A DNA stretch of 64,000 nucleotides from Desulfovibrio aminophilus DSM 12254 (GCF_000422565.1 NZ_AUMA01000017.1:18650-82649); one strand, 5' to 3'. Positions 23,674-32,413 are shown, counted from the stretch's first letter. Numbers and translations: made by a program. Notes: generated from the letters alone by a model not told the origin.

Positions 23674-25509
23674 TTACTCCTTCTTGCTCTCGGCGCTGAT
23701 GACGTCGGTTTTGCCGTAGCCCCGGTCTCCGGGCGGAATCTCGAAGACCTGGGTGGCGGGCTCGTAGGCCAGCGTCGGCAGCGTGTCCTCCGGGCTCTTC
23801 CAGGTGGCCAGGGTGCGCACGAGCCAGTCGCGGTCGTTGCGCGCCGGGAAGTCCTCGCGGTTGTGGCTGCCGCGCGACTCGGTGCGCTGGAGCGCGCCAT
23901 GCGCCACCATCAGGGCCATCTTGACCTGGCCCTCGATCTTCAGCGCGGCGGCCAGCTCGGGGCTGGCCCCCAGGCCGGAGGACTTGAGGCCCACCTCGCG
24001 GGCGCGGCCGAGCACGTCCTGCAAGGTGGCCACGCAGGCCTCCAGGTCCGCGGCGTTGCGGAAGATGTTCGCGCCCTTGTTCAGGGCCTCCTGCATGGCC
24101 GCGCGGACCTTGTAGACGCTCTGTGAGCCGTTCTTGCCGGAGATGAGCGCCTGGATGCGCTCCTCCTGGGCCCTGGCCTCGCCGTCGATGACCGTGGACT
24201 TGAAGATGACCTCCGCGCCCAGGGCGTACTCGGCCATCTTGCGGCCCACGATGCCCCCGGCCACCACGGTCTCGGCCAGGGAGTTGCCGCCCAGGCGGTT
24301 GAAGCCGTGCATGTCCCAGCAGGCGGCCTCGCCCGCGCTGAACAGGCCCTTGAGGCCGTAGGCCGCGCCGTCCTTGTTCGTGCGCACGCCGCCCATGCTG
24401 TAGTGATGGGTGGGCCGCACGGGAATGAGCTGGTGGATGGGATTGATGCCCAGGAACGAGGTGCAGATCTCGTAGACCTCGCGGAGCTTGCCGGTGATGT
24501 GCTTCTCGCCCAGGTGGCGGATGTCCAGCCAGAGGTGCTCGCCGTAGGGCGAGGGCACGCCCTTGCCCTGGCGGATGTGGTGGGTCATCCAGCGGGAGAC
24601 CACGTCGCGCGAGGCCAACTCGGCCTTCTCCGGCTCGTAGATGTGCATGAAGCGCTCCTGGTTCACGTCCAGGAGCGTGCCGCCGTCGCCCCGGCAGCCC
24701 TCCGTGACCAGGATGTCCGTGGGCACGATGCCGGTGGGATGGAACTGCACGGCCTCCATGTTGCCCATGGGCACCGCCCCGGTGTTCACGGCCAGGATGT
24801 GGCCTCCGCCGTCGCAGATGACCGCGTTGGTGGTGTTCGGATAGATGCGGCCGAAGCCGCCGGTGGCGATCATGGTGGCCTTGGCCAGGTAGACGCGCAG
24901 TTCGCCGGTCTTCAGGCAGCGGGCCACCGCGCCGAAACAGGTCTCGCCGTCATGGATGAGCGAGACGGCCTCGGTCTTGTCGTGGACCTCCACGCCGAGT
25001 TGGGCGCAGCGGTTGTCCATGGTGAAGAGCACGGAGTGGCCGGTGCCGTCGGAGACGTAGCAGGTGCGCCACTTGGCCGTGCCGCCGAAGGCGCGGGCCG
25101 TGATCAGGCCCTTGTTCTCCTCCTTCTCCTCCTTCTCGTACTTCTGGCCGCCCTTGAAATAGCTCGACTTGCCGGGGACGACCCGGTTCCAGGGCACGCC
25201 CCAGAAGGCCAGCCGGCGCATTTCCACGGGCGCGGTGTCCACGAAAAGCCGCGCCACCTCCTGGTCGCAGCCCCAGTCAGAGCCCTTGACCGTGTCGGCG
25301 AAGTGCACGTCCGGACCATCGCCCGCGCCCATGGCGCAGTTGCCCAAGGCCGCCTGCATGCCGCCCTGGGCCGCCGAAGAGTGCGAACGGCGGGCCGGGA
25401 CGACGGACAGGCAGATGGTGGACAACCCCGCGTCGGCGCACTCCAGCGCGGCGCGTTCACCGGCCAGGCCGGCGCCGATGACGAGCACATCCGTGTAGAC
25501 TGTCTGCAT
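23674..25509 (-). CDS. frdA: Fumarate reductase flavoprotein subunit
   Basis: The 611-residue flavoprotein shows the Rossmann GAGLAGERAA. SHSSAAQGGMQAALGN carries the His that binds FAD covalently. The substrate-site sequences are HPTG, GCRGDGG, SRDVVSRWM and HHYSMGG, and HGFNRLGGNSLAE fits the family. It is close to the Wolinella quinol:fumarate reductase type in order and motifs, and it can work as fumarate reductase or succinate dehydrogenase. The start has AGGAGG 6 bp upstream. The C-terminus is rich in charged residues. Confidence 0.95.
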   Translation of the reverse strand: MQTVYTDVLVIGAGLAGERAALECADAGLSTICLSVVPARRSHSSAAQGGMQAALGNCAMGAGDGPDVHFADTVKGSDWGCDQEVARLFVDTAPVEMRRLAFWGVPWNRVVPGKSSYFKGGQKYEKEEKEENKGLITARAFGGTAKWRTCYVSDGTGHSVLFTMDNRCAQLGVEVHDKTEAVSLIHDGETCFGAVARCLKTGELRVYLAKATMIATGGFGRIYPNTTNAVICDGGGHILAVNTGAVPMGNMEAVQFHPTGIVPTDILVTEGCRGDGGTLLDVNQERFMHIYEPEKAELASRDVVSRWMTHHIRQGKGVPSPYGEHLWLDIRHLGEKHITGKLREVYEICTSFLGINPIHQLIPVRPTHHYSMGGVRTNKDGAAYGLKGLFSAGEAACWDMHGFNRLGGNSLAETVVAGGIVGRKMAEYALGAEVIFKSTVIDGEARAQEERIQALISGKNGSQSVYKVRAAMQEALNKGANIFRNAADLEACVATLQDVLGRAREVGLKSSGLGASPELAAALKIEGQVKMALMVAHGALQRTESRGSHNREDFPARNDRDWLVRTLATWKSPEDTLPTLAYEPATQVFEIPPGDRGYGKTDVISAESKKE

Positions 25510-25518
25510 GGTGTCCTC

Positions 25519-26172
25519 CTAGATCGCCAGGAACGAGAACCGCAACAACGTCAGCAGGCTGAGGCCCACACAGACGAGCACCAGGATGGTCACGAAGCGC
25601 TTGAACCGGGCGCGCCCCTCCTGGCCCACGAACCCCCACTTCACCCCGATGCGGTACAGGCCGATGCCGAGATGCACATGCACCAGGGGACCGAACAGCA
25701 GGTAGAACAGCAGCCAGCCGCTGCGCTTCTGCAGAACCTCCGCGCTCTTGGCCGCTGTGATGGGCAAATCGGTGAGCACCACCCACATGTGGATCGTGCC
25801 CATGAGCAGGAGGAGCATGGCCGTGACCACCTGCACGAGCCAGAGCCAAGTGTCCTGGTGGTGCAGCATGGTGGCGTGGGACCAGAAGGTCTTCTGGCGG
25901 TCGAAACGGAAGGGCACCTTGCGCGCGGCCAGGAGGAAATGCCCCAGGAAGAGCAGGAAGATGAGCGGGCCGCCCACCTGCGCCAGCCCCGTGGCCTCGA
26001 AGAAGCCCGCGATGGCGTTCATCACGCCGGGACCGATGATGACGCTCGCGACCAGGAGCATGTGCGCCCATATGAACAGGATGAGCGCCGCCCCAGAGAG
26101 CATCTGGAGCCAGTCCAGAAGACCATCCCACTTGGTCGGCCTGCCGGCGAACACTGTGGTGTCGATGCCCAT
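25519..26172 (-). CDS. frdC: Fumarate reductase cytochrome b (diheme) membrane anchor
   Basis: The 217-residue protein has five transmembrane helices, as in Wolinella FrdC, and carries the histidines expected for two b hemes (FIWAHML, FLGHFLL, GTIHMW, VHVHLGIGLYR). It exchanges electrons with menaquinol. By-eye comparison with the Wolinella sequence as I remember it puts His, not Glu, at the Glu180 position of the proposed proton pathway. It is the first gene of the operon. GAGGAGGG lies before the ATG. It shares a 280-bp region with the exporter terminator upstream. Confidence 0.92.
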   Translation of the reverse strand: MGIDTTVFAGRPTKWDGLLDWLQMLSGAALILFIWAHMLLVASVIIGPGVMNAIAGFFEATGLAQVGGPLIFLLFLGHFLLAARKVPFRFDRQKTFWSHATMLHHQDTWLWLVQVVTAMLLLLMGTIHMWVVLTDLPITAAKSAEVLQKRSGWLLFYLLFGPLVHVHLGIGLYRIGVKWGFVGQEGRARFKRFVTILVLVCVGLSLLTLLRFSFLAI

Positions 26173-26254
26173 GGTTCCCTCCTCGGAACGGATGCGGAAA
26201 GGGCCTTCCCAGGCTGGAAAGACGTACTCGCTTCTTCGCTCACCCGAATTGTTT

Positions 26255-26306
26255 TGTCAATCAGGTTTTCATTCTAACGCACGTTGAAATAAAGAGTTTT
26301 TTCAAC
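26255..26306 (-). promoter_or_regulatory. Candidate promoter/operator region of the frd-fumarase operon
   Basis: On the minus strand a TTGACA (26255-26260) lies about 80 bp before frdC, without a convincing -10. Just upstream, GTTGAAA (26283-26289) and TTTCAAC (26300-26306) form a 7-bp inverted repeat with a 10-bp spacer. This AT-rich stretch stands out from its GC-rich surroundings. Binding of a redox or carbon regulator is possible, but the sequence does not match a site I know. Confidence 0.3.
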
Positions 26307-26377
26307 TCCGGCAGCTAACTCACTCCCACCATTAGAGGAAAGGATGAGCGAAAGCGGGGTCCATTCCCGCGGCGAAG

Positions 26378-26409
26378 AAAAAACGCCCGGACCGAAGGAC
26401 GGCCCGGGC
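26378..26409 (-). terminator. Terminator of the TauE/SafE-like gene
   Basis: GCCCGG (26385-26390) and CCG pair with CGG and CCGGGC (26404-26409) around AAGGA. A run of T residues follows on the minus strand. It lies 46 bp after the exporter stop. Confidence 0.78.
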
Positions 26410-26454
26410 CGGGAAGCGGCTTCCACGCGGGACGACGCGGAAGCGGGACGACGA

Positions 26455-27255
26455 TCAGAACAGGGTCCAGACCATGCGCGCGCCCATGACGTAGAGCAGA
26501 ACGGCGAAGGCCCGTTTGAGCTTGGCCACGGGCAGCTTGTGGGCGATGGAGGCTCCCAGCGGGGCGGTCAGGATGCTGGTGGCGGCGATGCCCACCAGGG
26601 CCGGAATGTAAAGGAAGCCCAGGCTCATGGACGGCAGGTCGGCGGAAACCTTGAGGCCGTTGATCAGATAACCCGCAGCCCCGGCCACGGCGATGGGAAA
26701 GCCGATGGCCGCCGAGGTGCCCACGGCGTTGTGCATGGTCATGTTGCACCAGACCATGAAGGGCACCGAGAGCGTCCCCCCGCCGATGCCCACGAGGCTG
26801 GAGACCACGCCGATGACGCCGCCCACGCCGGACATCCCGGCCATGCCGGGCAAGTGGCGGCTGGCCTTGGGCTTGAAGTTGAGGAGCATCTGGGTGGCCA
26901 CGTAGAACAGGAACACGGCGAAGAAACCCTTGAGGAACCGGGTGGAGAGTTGTGCCGCCAGCCAGGAGCCCGCCAGGGTTCCCACCAGGATGCCCAGAGT
27001 GACGCGGCGGACCACGCTCCAGTTCACGGCGCCGTGCTTGTGGTGGGCCCGGAAGCTGGAGATGGAGGTGAACATGATGGTCCCCAGGGAGGTGCCCAGG
27101 GCCATGTGCTGGATATAGTGGGACGGCAGCCCCTGCAATTCGAAGGCGATGCTCAGCATGGGCACGATGACGATGCCGCCGCCCACGCCCAGCAGACCGG
27201 CGAGGACGCCGGCCACCAGGCCCAGGGCCGCGTAGATGATCCAGGCCAGCAACAT
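26455..27255 (-). CDS. TauE/SafE-family membrane exporter
   Basis: The 266-residue protein has about eight hydrophobic helices in two repeated halves. Each half starts with the family glycine motif (GLLGVGGGIVIVPML at about 20-34 and SLVGIGGGTLSVPFMV in the middle). The family moves sulfite, sulfoacetate or other sulfur-containing or organic anions across the inner membrane. The ATG at 27255 has TGGAGC upstream. It lies 19 bp after the FadR-type regulator, so the regulator probably controls this exporter and itself. The substrate is unknown. Confidence 0.85.
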   Translation of the reverse strand: MLLAWIIYAALGLVAGVLAGLLGVGGGIVIVPMLSIAFELQGLPSHYIQHMALGTSLGTIMFTSISSFRAHHKHGAVNWSVVRRVTLGILVGTLAGSWLAAQLSTRFLKGFFAVFLFYVATQMLLNFKPKASRHLPGMAGMSGVGGVIGVVSSLVGIGGGTLSVPFMVWCNMTMHNAVGTSAAIGFPIAVAGAAGYLINGLKVSADLPSMSLGFLYIPALVGIAATSILTAPLGASIAHKLPVAKLKRAFAVLLYVMGARMVWTLF

Positions 27256-27274
27256 GACGATGCTCCAGACTCGG

Positions 27275-28030
27275 TTAAGGTTGGTCGACGTCCGGCAGGT
27301 CCGGGAGGCTGAACAAATTCTCCTCCACCGCGTCGAGGTGCTCACGCATGGCCGTCCGCGCCTCCTCCGGATTCCGGCCTTCCAGGGCCTTGAGGATTCG
27401 ACGGTGGGAGACCAGCGAGACCGCGCGACGCGACGGGCCGCGCAAGGATTCCGCGCGGCATTCGGCCAGCACATCCTGCACGGCGGTGAAGACGCTCAGG
27501 AACACGCCGTTGCGCCCGGCTCTGGCCAGAAGACGATGGAACTCCGCGTCCAGGTCGGCGTCGTCGCGGCCGTGCTCCACGCTCTCCGCCTGCTCGGCCA
27601 GCACGGCGGCCAAGCGCCGCAACTCGGACTCCGTGGCGTTGCGCGCGGCCAGGGCCGCCACTTCAGGCTCCAGGGCGCGACGGAAAGCCAGGATGTCCGC
27701 CAGCCTCTTGCGCCGCGAACGCACGGCTCCAGCCAGCGGAGGTTCGAAGGTCACCGACCCGGGGTCCGAAACATAGGTGCCGTCGCCCCGGCGGCTGACC
27801 ACCCACCCCTGATCCTCCAGCGCGCGGATGGCCTCACGCACGGAATTGCGGGACACGCCGAAAATCCGGGCCAGTTCGCGCTCGGGCGGCAGGCGATCGC
27901 CAGAGCCCAGCCGTCCGGATTCCAGCAGTTCCCGAAATTGGCCGAGAATCTGCTCGGAAAGCTTGCGCCGCACCGCCGGACGGAAGGGCGCCCCACTCCG
28001 GGCGAAGTCGTGCTCCTCATCAATGACCAT
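27275..28030 (-). CDS. FadR-subfamily GntR transcriptional regulator
   Basis: The 251-residue regulator has an N-terminal winged helix (about 25-90, ILGQFRELLESGRLGSGDRLP then GVSRNSVREAIRALEDQG). A C-terminal all-helical FCD ligand domain follows (about 105-235), with the metal-site type DLDAEFHRLLA and SHRRILKAL. Members sense organic acids such as lactate or glycolate. A TTGGT-N3-ACCAA operator abuts the start codon, so it should repress itself. The exporter follows 19 bp downstream. No Shine-Dalgarno is visible before the ATG, which suggests a leaderless message or a later start. Confidence 0.88.
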   Translation of the reverse strand: MVIDEEHDFARSGAPFRPAVRRKLSEQILGQFRELLESGRLGSGDRLPPERELARIFGVSRNSVREAIRALEDQGWVVSRRGDGTYVSDPGSVTFEPPLAGAVRSRRKRLADILAFRRALEPEVAALAARNATESELRRLAAVLAEQAESVEHGRDDADLDAEFHRLLARAGRNGVFLSVFTAVQDVLAECRAESLRGPSRRAVSLVSHRRILKALEGRNPEEARTAMREHLDAVEENLFSLPDLPDVDQP

Positions 28031-28045
28031 ATTGGTTGGACCAAT
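28031..28045. promoter_or_regulatory. FadR/GntR-type operator at the regulator start codon
   Basis: A perfect inverted repeat ATTGGT-TGG-ACCAAT matches the TGGT-N3-ACCA core used by FadR-subfamily regulators. It directly touches the regulator ATG (28030). A TTGACA -35 (28065-28070, minus strand) with a -10 of TTATTG at 17 bp spacing places the operator over the -10 and start site. Confidence 0.75.
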
Positions 28046-28196
28046 AATCCAATCACTTTCACACTGTCAATCCCCGGGACGGCCCCAAAGACTTGCCTTC
28101 TCCCCGCTCGGCATTATCCTTACGGATCGCCGCCCGGAGGGCGTCGCCAACCGAAGCGCCGAAGACGCTTCTTCAGGAGCACACAGGAGTGACCTC

Positions 28197-30860
28197 ATGC
28201 GCCGTTTCCTTCTCTGTATCGGAGTCCTGCTCATGACCCTCGGCTGCGTCCACGCCCAAAACTCCGTCCCGCGACCGGCCGATGTTCCGCCGTCCGCCCC
28301 GCTCACCGGCGACGGCCCTCATGTGGTCCGCCTGAAAAACGGCCTGACCGTGCTCGTCAAGCGCGACGACCGTTTCCCCCTGGCCAATGTGCGGCTTTAC
28401 GTGCGCACCGGCTCGGCCTACGAAAATCCGGCCCAGGCGGGCATCAGCCACCTGCTGGAACACATGGTCTTCAAGGGCACCGAGAAGCTCGGTCCGGGCG
28501 AGGCGGCCAAGCGCATCGAGTCCGCGGGCGGAGACATGAACGCCGCCACCAGTTTCGACTACACGGTCTACTACGTGGAAGTCCCGGACAAGGACTGGAG
28601 CCTGGGCCTGGACACGATCACGGACATGGCCCTGCACGCCCGCATCGACCCCAAGGAACTGGCCTCGGAAAAACAGGTGGTCCTCTCCGAGTTGGCCCGG
28701 GGCGAGGACACGCCGGGCTCCCGCCTGTTCGAGAGCTTCCAGGGCATGCTCTTCAAGGGCACGAGCTACGAGTGGCCGATCATCGGCTTCCGCGACACGG
28801 TATCCAAGATCACCGAGGCGGACATCCACCGCTACGTGGCCGAGCACTACCAGCCGCAATCCATGCTCCTCAGCGTGGTCGGCAAGGTCGACCCCCAGGC
28901 CGTTCTGGCCCGGGCCGAGGCCGTGTTCGGCGGCATGGCCAACACCACCGCCGAGATCGAGGCCCAGCCCTTCCCCCTGCGCGACATCCAGGGCCCCAAG
29001 GTGACCCTGGTGCCCGGCAAGTGGAACAAGGTCTACCTGGGCGTGGCCTTTCCCCTGCCGGACCAGAACTCGGCCCAGACTCCGGGATTGGAGCTGCTGG
29101 CCCAGGTTCTGGGCGGAGACGAGACCTCCCGGCTCTATCGCGAATTCAAGTACGAACGCCGCATGGTGGACGAAATCGACTGCCAGGCCATGACCTTGGC
29201 CCGGGGCGGCTTCCTTTACGTCTCCGCCACGCTTGACCGGGACAAGGTGGAGCCCTTCTGGAAGGCCCTGGCCGCTTCTCTGGCGGCCTTGGACCCGGCG
29301 ACCTTCACCGACGACGAACTGGCCCGAGCCAAGCTGAACCTGGAAAGCTCCCTGCTGCTGACCAAGGAAACCCTCTCCGGGCTGGCCTCGAAGCTGGGGT
29401 ACTTCCAATTCCAGGGCGGCGGGCTGCGCGCCGAGGATGTCTACCTCCGCGCCCTGGCCGACACGGGCCGGGACCAGCTCAAGGAACTGGCCCACGACTA
29501 TCTGCGTCCCGATCGCATGGCCGCCGTGCTCCTCGTCCCCGAAAACTCCGGTCTCTCGACGGAATCCTTGGAACAGGCCGCGCGCAAGGCCTGGCCCGCC
29601 CCGGTCAAGGCCAAGGCCCTGGCCGACGCGGAAGCGGACAAGCAGGAAGTCCTGGACCTGCCCGGCGGCTCCAAGCTGGTGCTCCTGCCGGACCCCACCC
29701 TGCCCTACGCCTCACTCTCCCTGGCCTGGCCGGGCGGCGACTCGCTGGTGGATGCCGAACGCCAGGGCCTGCCCGCCCTGGCCGCCCGCGTGCTCACGCG
29801 CGGCACCAAGAAACGCAACGCCACGCGCATCGAGGACTTCCTCTCGGACCGGGCCGCCGAACTTTCGGCCTCGGCTGGACGCGGAACCTTCGCGGTGAGC
29901 GCCAAGTACCCCAGCCGCTTCTCCGAGGACATCCTGGGGCTGCTGCGCGAGATGCTCACCGGGCCCACCTGGCCGGCCAAGGAACTGGCTCTGGCCAAGC
30001 AGGATCAGGCCGCGCGCATCCATCGCGGCGAGGACCAGCCCATCGGCCTGCTCTTCCGCAACGTGCACCCCTTTCTCTTCGCCTCGGGGCCCTATTCCTA
30101 TTATCAACTGGGCAAGCCCGAGCAGTTCGACGCCTTCACGGTGCAGGATCTGCGGCGCTTCTGGGCCAAGCAGTCGCGGCAACCCTTCGTCCTGGCCCTC
30201 TGCGGCCAATTCGACGCGGAGCGGGTGCGGGACTTCGCCGCCACCCTGGCCAAGTCCCTGGAGGGACAGGCCACGGCCGTGGACACCGCGACTCCGACCT
30301 GGGGCGGGATTCGGGAAAAGGCCCTGCGCTTGCCCGGCCGCAGCCAGGCCCATCTGCTGACCGTGTTCCCGACCCCAGGCCGCGACGACCTGGAGACCGG
30401 CGCGGGCCTCTCGGTGCTGCGGGCCGCCCTGGCCGGACAAAGCGGTCTGCTTTTCCGCGACCTGCGCGACAAACAAGGTCTGGGTTACACCGTCACGGCC
30501 TTCCTCTGGCAGGCGCCCAAGGCCGGTTTCATGGCCTTCTACATCGGCACGGAACCGGACAAGCTGGACCAGGCCCGGCAGGGCTTCCACAAGGTGGTGG
30601 AGGCGCTGCGCGCCGCCCCCCTGCCCGCCGAGGAGGTGGAACGGGCCCGGAACATCCTCTCCGGCGAGTACTACCAGGAACATCAGAGTCTGGCCTCGCG
30701 CGGCGGCGAGGCCGCCGGGCTCCTGGCCCAAGGTTACGAGCTGGATCGCGAGCGCAAGCTCATCCAGACGGCCCAGTCCGTGACGCCCGAGCAACTGCGT
30801 GACCTGGCGCGCCGCTGGCTGAACTGGGACCGGGCCTACGAAATGCGGGTTGAGCCGTAA
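28197..30860 (+). CDS. M16-family zinc metallopeptidase (two-repeat, exported)
   Basis: The 887-residue protein has an N-terminal signal sequence (MRRFLLCIGVLLMTLGC, then VHA) and is probably periplasmic or a lipoprotein. The first M16 repeat carries the inverted zinc motif HLLEH (85-89), with the third ligand expected in ELASEKQVVLSELARGE. The second half (from about 480) is the inactive repeat, with the Arg/Tyr region FRDLRDKQGLGYTVTA near the end. The length fits fused PqqL or pitrilysin-like enzymes that degrade peptides. AGGAGT precedes the ATG at 28197, and a small hairpin lies at 28153-28171. Confidence 0.9.
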   Translation: MRRFLLCIGVLLMTLGCVHAQNSVPRPADVPPSAPLTGDGPHVVRLKNGLTVLVKRDDRFPLANVRLYVRTGSAYENPAQAGISHLLEHMVFKGTEKLGPGEAAKRIESAGGDMNAATSFDYTVYYVEVPDKDWSLGLDTITDMALHARIDPKELASEKQVVLSELARGEDTPGSRLFESFQGMLFKGTSYEWPIIGFRDTVSKITEADIHRYVAEHYQPQSMLLSVVGKVDPQAVLARAEAVFGGMANTTAEIEAQPFPLRDIQGPKVTLVPGKWNKVYLGVAFPLPDQNSAQTPGLELLAQVLGGDETSRLYREFKYERRMVDEIDCQAMTLARGGFLYVSATLDRDKVEPFWKALAASLAALDPATFTDDELARAKLNLESSLLLTKETLSGLASKLGYFQFQGGGLRAEDVYLRALADTGRDQLKELAHDYLRPDRMAAVLLVPENSGLSTESLEQAARKAWPAPVKAKALADAEADKQEVLDLPGGSKLVLLPDPTLPYASLSLAWPGGDSLVDAERQGLPALAARVLTRGTKKRNATRIEDFLSDRAAELSASAGRGTFAVSAKYPSRFSEDILGLLREMLTGPTWPAKELALAKQDQAARIHRGEDQPIGLLFRNVHPFLFASGPYSYYQLGKPEQFDAFTVQDLRRFWAKQSRQPFVLALCGQFDAERVRDFAATLAKSLEGQATAVDTATPTWGGIREKALRLPGRSQAHLLTVFPTPGRDDLETGAGLSVLRAALAGQSGLLFRDLRDKQGLGYTVTAFLWQAPKAGFMAFYIGTEPDKLDQARQGFHKVVEALRAAPLPAEEVERARNILSGEYYQEHQSLASRGGEAAGLLAQGYELDRERKLIQTAQSVTPEQLRDLARRWLNWDRAYEMRVEP

Positions 30861-30938
30861 GGAATCCCCGGGGCTTGCGGGGGAGTGGCCGCTGGGCTAC
30901 AACTCCGCAAGCCCCGAACCCGAACCGAGGAATGGCGA

Positions 30939-31274
30939 ATGGCTCTTCTTTTCGGCGCACCGACCCGCAAGCTCTCCAAGACCGACGACGGCCAGGACGT
31001 CCGGCTGGCCCAGGCCCGCGAAGCCTATCTGGCCGGCAAGATCAAGATCGTGACCACGGACATGGTGCCCAACCAGGAAGTGGCCGGAACCTTCGGCCTC
31101 ATCGTCTGCCGGGGCTTCGTCTTCGATAACGCCTTCCACGGCCTCATCGCCCAGGCCTTGGACGTGAACGCGGACGCCATCGTGGCCTACCGCGAGTCCG
31201 TGGCCTTCCACCCCGAGGGCGACCGCTACTACTCCTGCTACGGCACCGCCGTGCGGCTCAAGATCAAGAAGTAG
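30939..31274 (+). CDS. Small protein, possibly YbjQ-like
   Basis: The 111-residue cytosolic protein shows IKIVTTDMVPNQEVAGTFGL, then NAFHGLIAQALDVNADAIVA. The pattern of a strand, a GTF/GLI turn and a helix ending NADAIVA resembles the YbjQ/UPF0145 fold, although the N-terminal part differs. It ends in a basic KIKK. GAGG lies upstream of the ATG at 30939. It follows the protease by 78 bp and has a strong bidirectional terminator. The function is unknown. Confidence 0.6.
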   Translation: MALLFGAPTRKLSKTDDGQDVRLAQAREAYLAGKIKIVTTDMVPNQEVAGTFGLIVCRGFVFDNAFHGLIAQALDVNADAIVAYRESVAFHPEGDRYYSCYGTAVRLKIKK

Positions 31275-31292
31275 TCCCGGCCCTGCAAACAC

Positions 31293-31329
31293 AAACGCCC
31301 CGGAAACTCAACCTCCGGGGCGTTTTTTT
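31293..31329. terminator. Bidirectional terminator between the YbjQ-like gene and aroC
   Basis: ACGCCCCGG (31295-31303) pairs perfectly with CCGGGGCGT (31315-31323). Seven T residues occur on the plus side and A residues on the left. Confidence 0.9.
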
Positions 31330-31343
31330 CTTCGGCGCTCCCG

Positions 31344-32405
31344 TCAGCGTTCCCGGCCGAGCCGACGGTCCAGCAGGAGCAGGTCGGCGCAGGCCAGGGC
31401 GGTCATGGCCTTGAGCACGGGCACGATGCGCGGGATGGCGCAGATGTCATGGCGACCGCCCACCCGGATGGTCGTGGCTTGGCCCTGGGCGGTGACGGTG
31501 TGTTGCTCCAGGGCGATGGACGGGATGGGCTTGACGAAGGCCCGAGCCACCACGGGCTGGCCCGAGGACAGGCCGCCCAGGATGCCGCCCGCGTTGTTGG
31601 AGGCGAAACCCTCGGGGGTCATGGGGTCGTTGTTCCGGCTGCCGGTGAGCCGCGCGGCCGCCGTTCCCGCGCCGATCTCCACGCCCTTGACCGCGCCCAC
31701 GCCCATGAGGGCGTACGCCAGCCGGGCGTCCAGCTTGTCGAAGACCGGTTCGCCGATGCCCGGCGGCAGGCCCAGGACCTGGACCTCCACCACCCCGCCC
31801 AGGGTGTCGCCCTGGGCCTTGACCTCGCGGATGCGCTCCTCGAAACGCGCCGGGGCCTCGGGGTCCGGACTGAAGAACGGCCGAGCCTGGGCCCCCTCGG
31901 GGTCCAGCACGCGGGCCTCGATCCCGCCCAGTTCCACGGTGTAGGCCAACACGCTCACGCCCTCGGCGCGCAGAATTTCCTGGGCGATGGCCCCTCCGGC
32001 GACCCGGGACGCTGTTTCCCGGCCCGAGGAACGGCCGCCGCCCCGGTGGTCGCGCAGGCCGAACTTGGCCTGGTAGCCGAAATCGGCGTGCCCCGGCCGG
32101 AAGACGTCCTTGAGCGCGTCGTAGTCCTTGGAGTGCTGGTCCGAATTCTCAATGGCGAAGCCGATGGGCGTGCCCGTGGTCCGACCCTCGAACACGCCGG
32201 AGAGCAGGCGCACCCGATCGGCCTCCTTGCGCGCCGTGGAGGCGATGCCCCCGCCGGGCTTGCGTCGGTCCAACTCAGCCTGGATCACCGCCTCGTCCAG
32301 TTCCAGGCCCGAGGGGCAGCCGTCCAGCACGCCGCCCAGGGCCGCGCCGTGGGACTCGCCGAAAGTGGTCAGCCGCAGGACCGCGCCGAAGGTGTTGCCG
32401 CTCAT
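31344..32405 (-). CDS. aroC: Chorismate synthase
   Basis: The 353-residue enzyme makes chorismate from EPSP using reduced FMN. It shows the family signatures GESHGAALGGVLDGCPSGL, RPGHADFGYQAKFG, RDHRGGGRSSGRETASRVA and RHDICAIPRIVPV. AGGAGA precedes the ATG. It is cotranscribed with the potassium-uptake genes upstream (8 bp gap), while aroK lies upstream of those. It completes the branch started by the Phe-regulated aldolase at 6.2 kb. Confidence 0.96.
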   Translation of the reverse strand: MSGNTFGAVLRLTTFGESHGAALGGVLDGCPSGLELDEAVIQAELDRRKPGGGIASTARKEADRVRLLSGVFEGRTTGTPIGFAIENSDQHSKDYDALKDVFRPGHADFGYQAKFGLRDHRGGGRSSGRETASRVAGGAIAQEILRAEGVSVLAYTVELGGIEARVLDPEGAQARPFFSPDPEAPARFEERIREVKAQGDTLGGVVEVQVLGLPPGIGEPVFDKLDARLAYALMGVGAVKGVEIGAGTAAARLTGSRNNDPMTPEGFASNNAGGILGGLSSGQPVVARAFVKPIPSIALEQHTVTAQGQATTIRVGGRHDICAIPRIVPVLKAMTALACADLLLLDRRLGRER

Positions 32406-32413
32406 GGAATCTC

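Noticed and set aside
28153..28171. Hairpin GAAGCG/CGCTTC before the M16 protease as a riboswitch or thermometer
   Set aside because: Only 6 bp with no conserved riboswitch features; it lies 20-40 bp before the ribosome site and does not clearly mask it.
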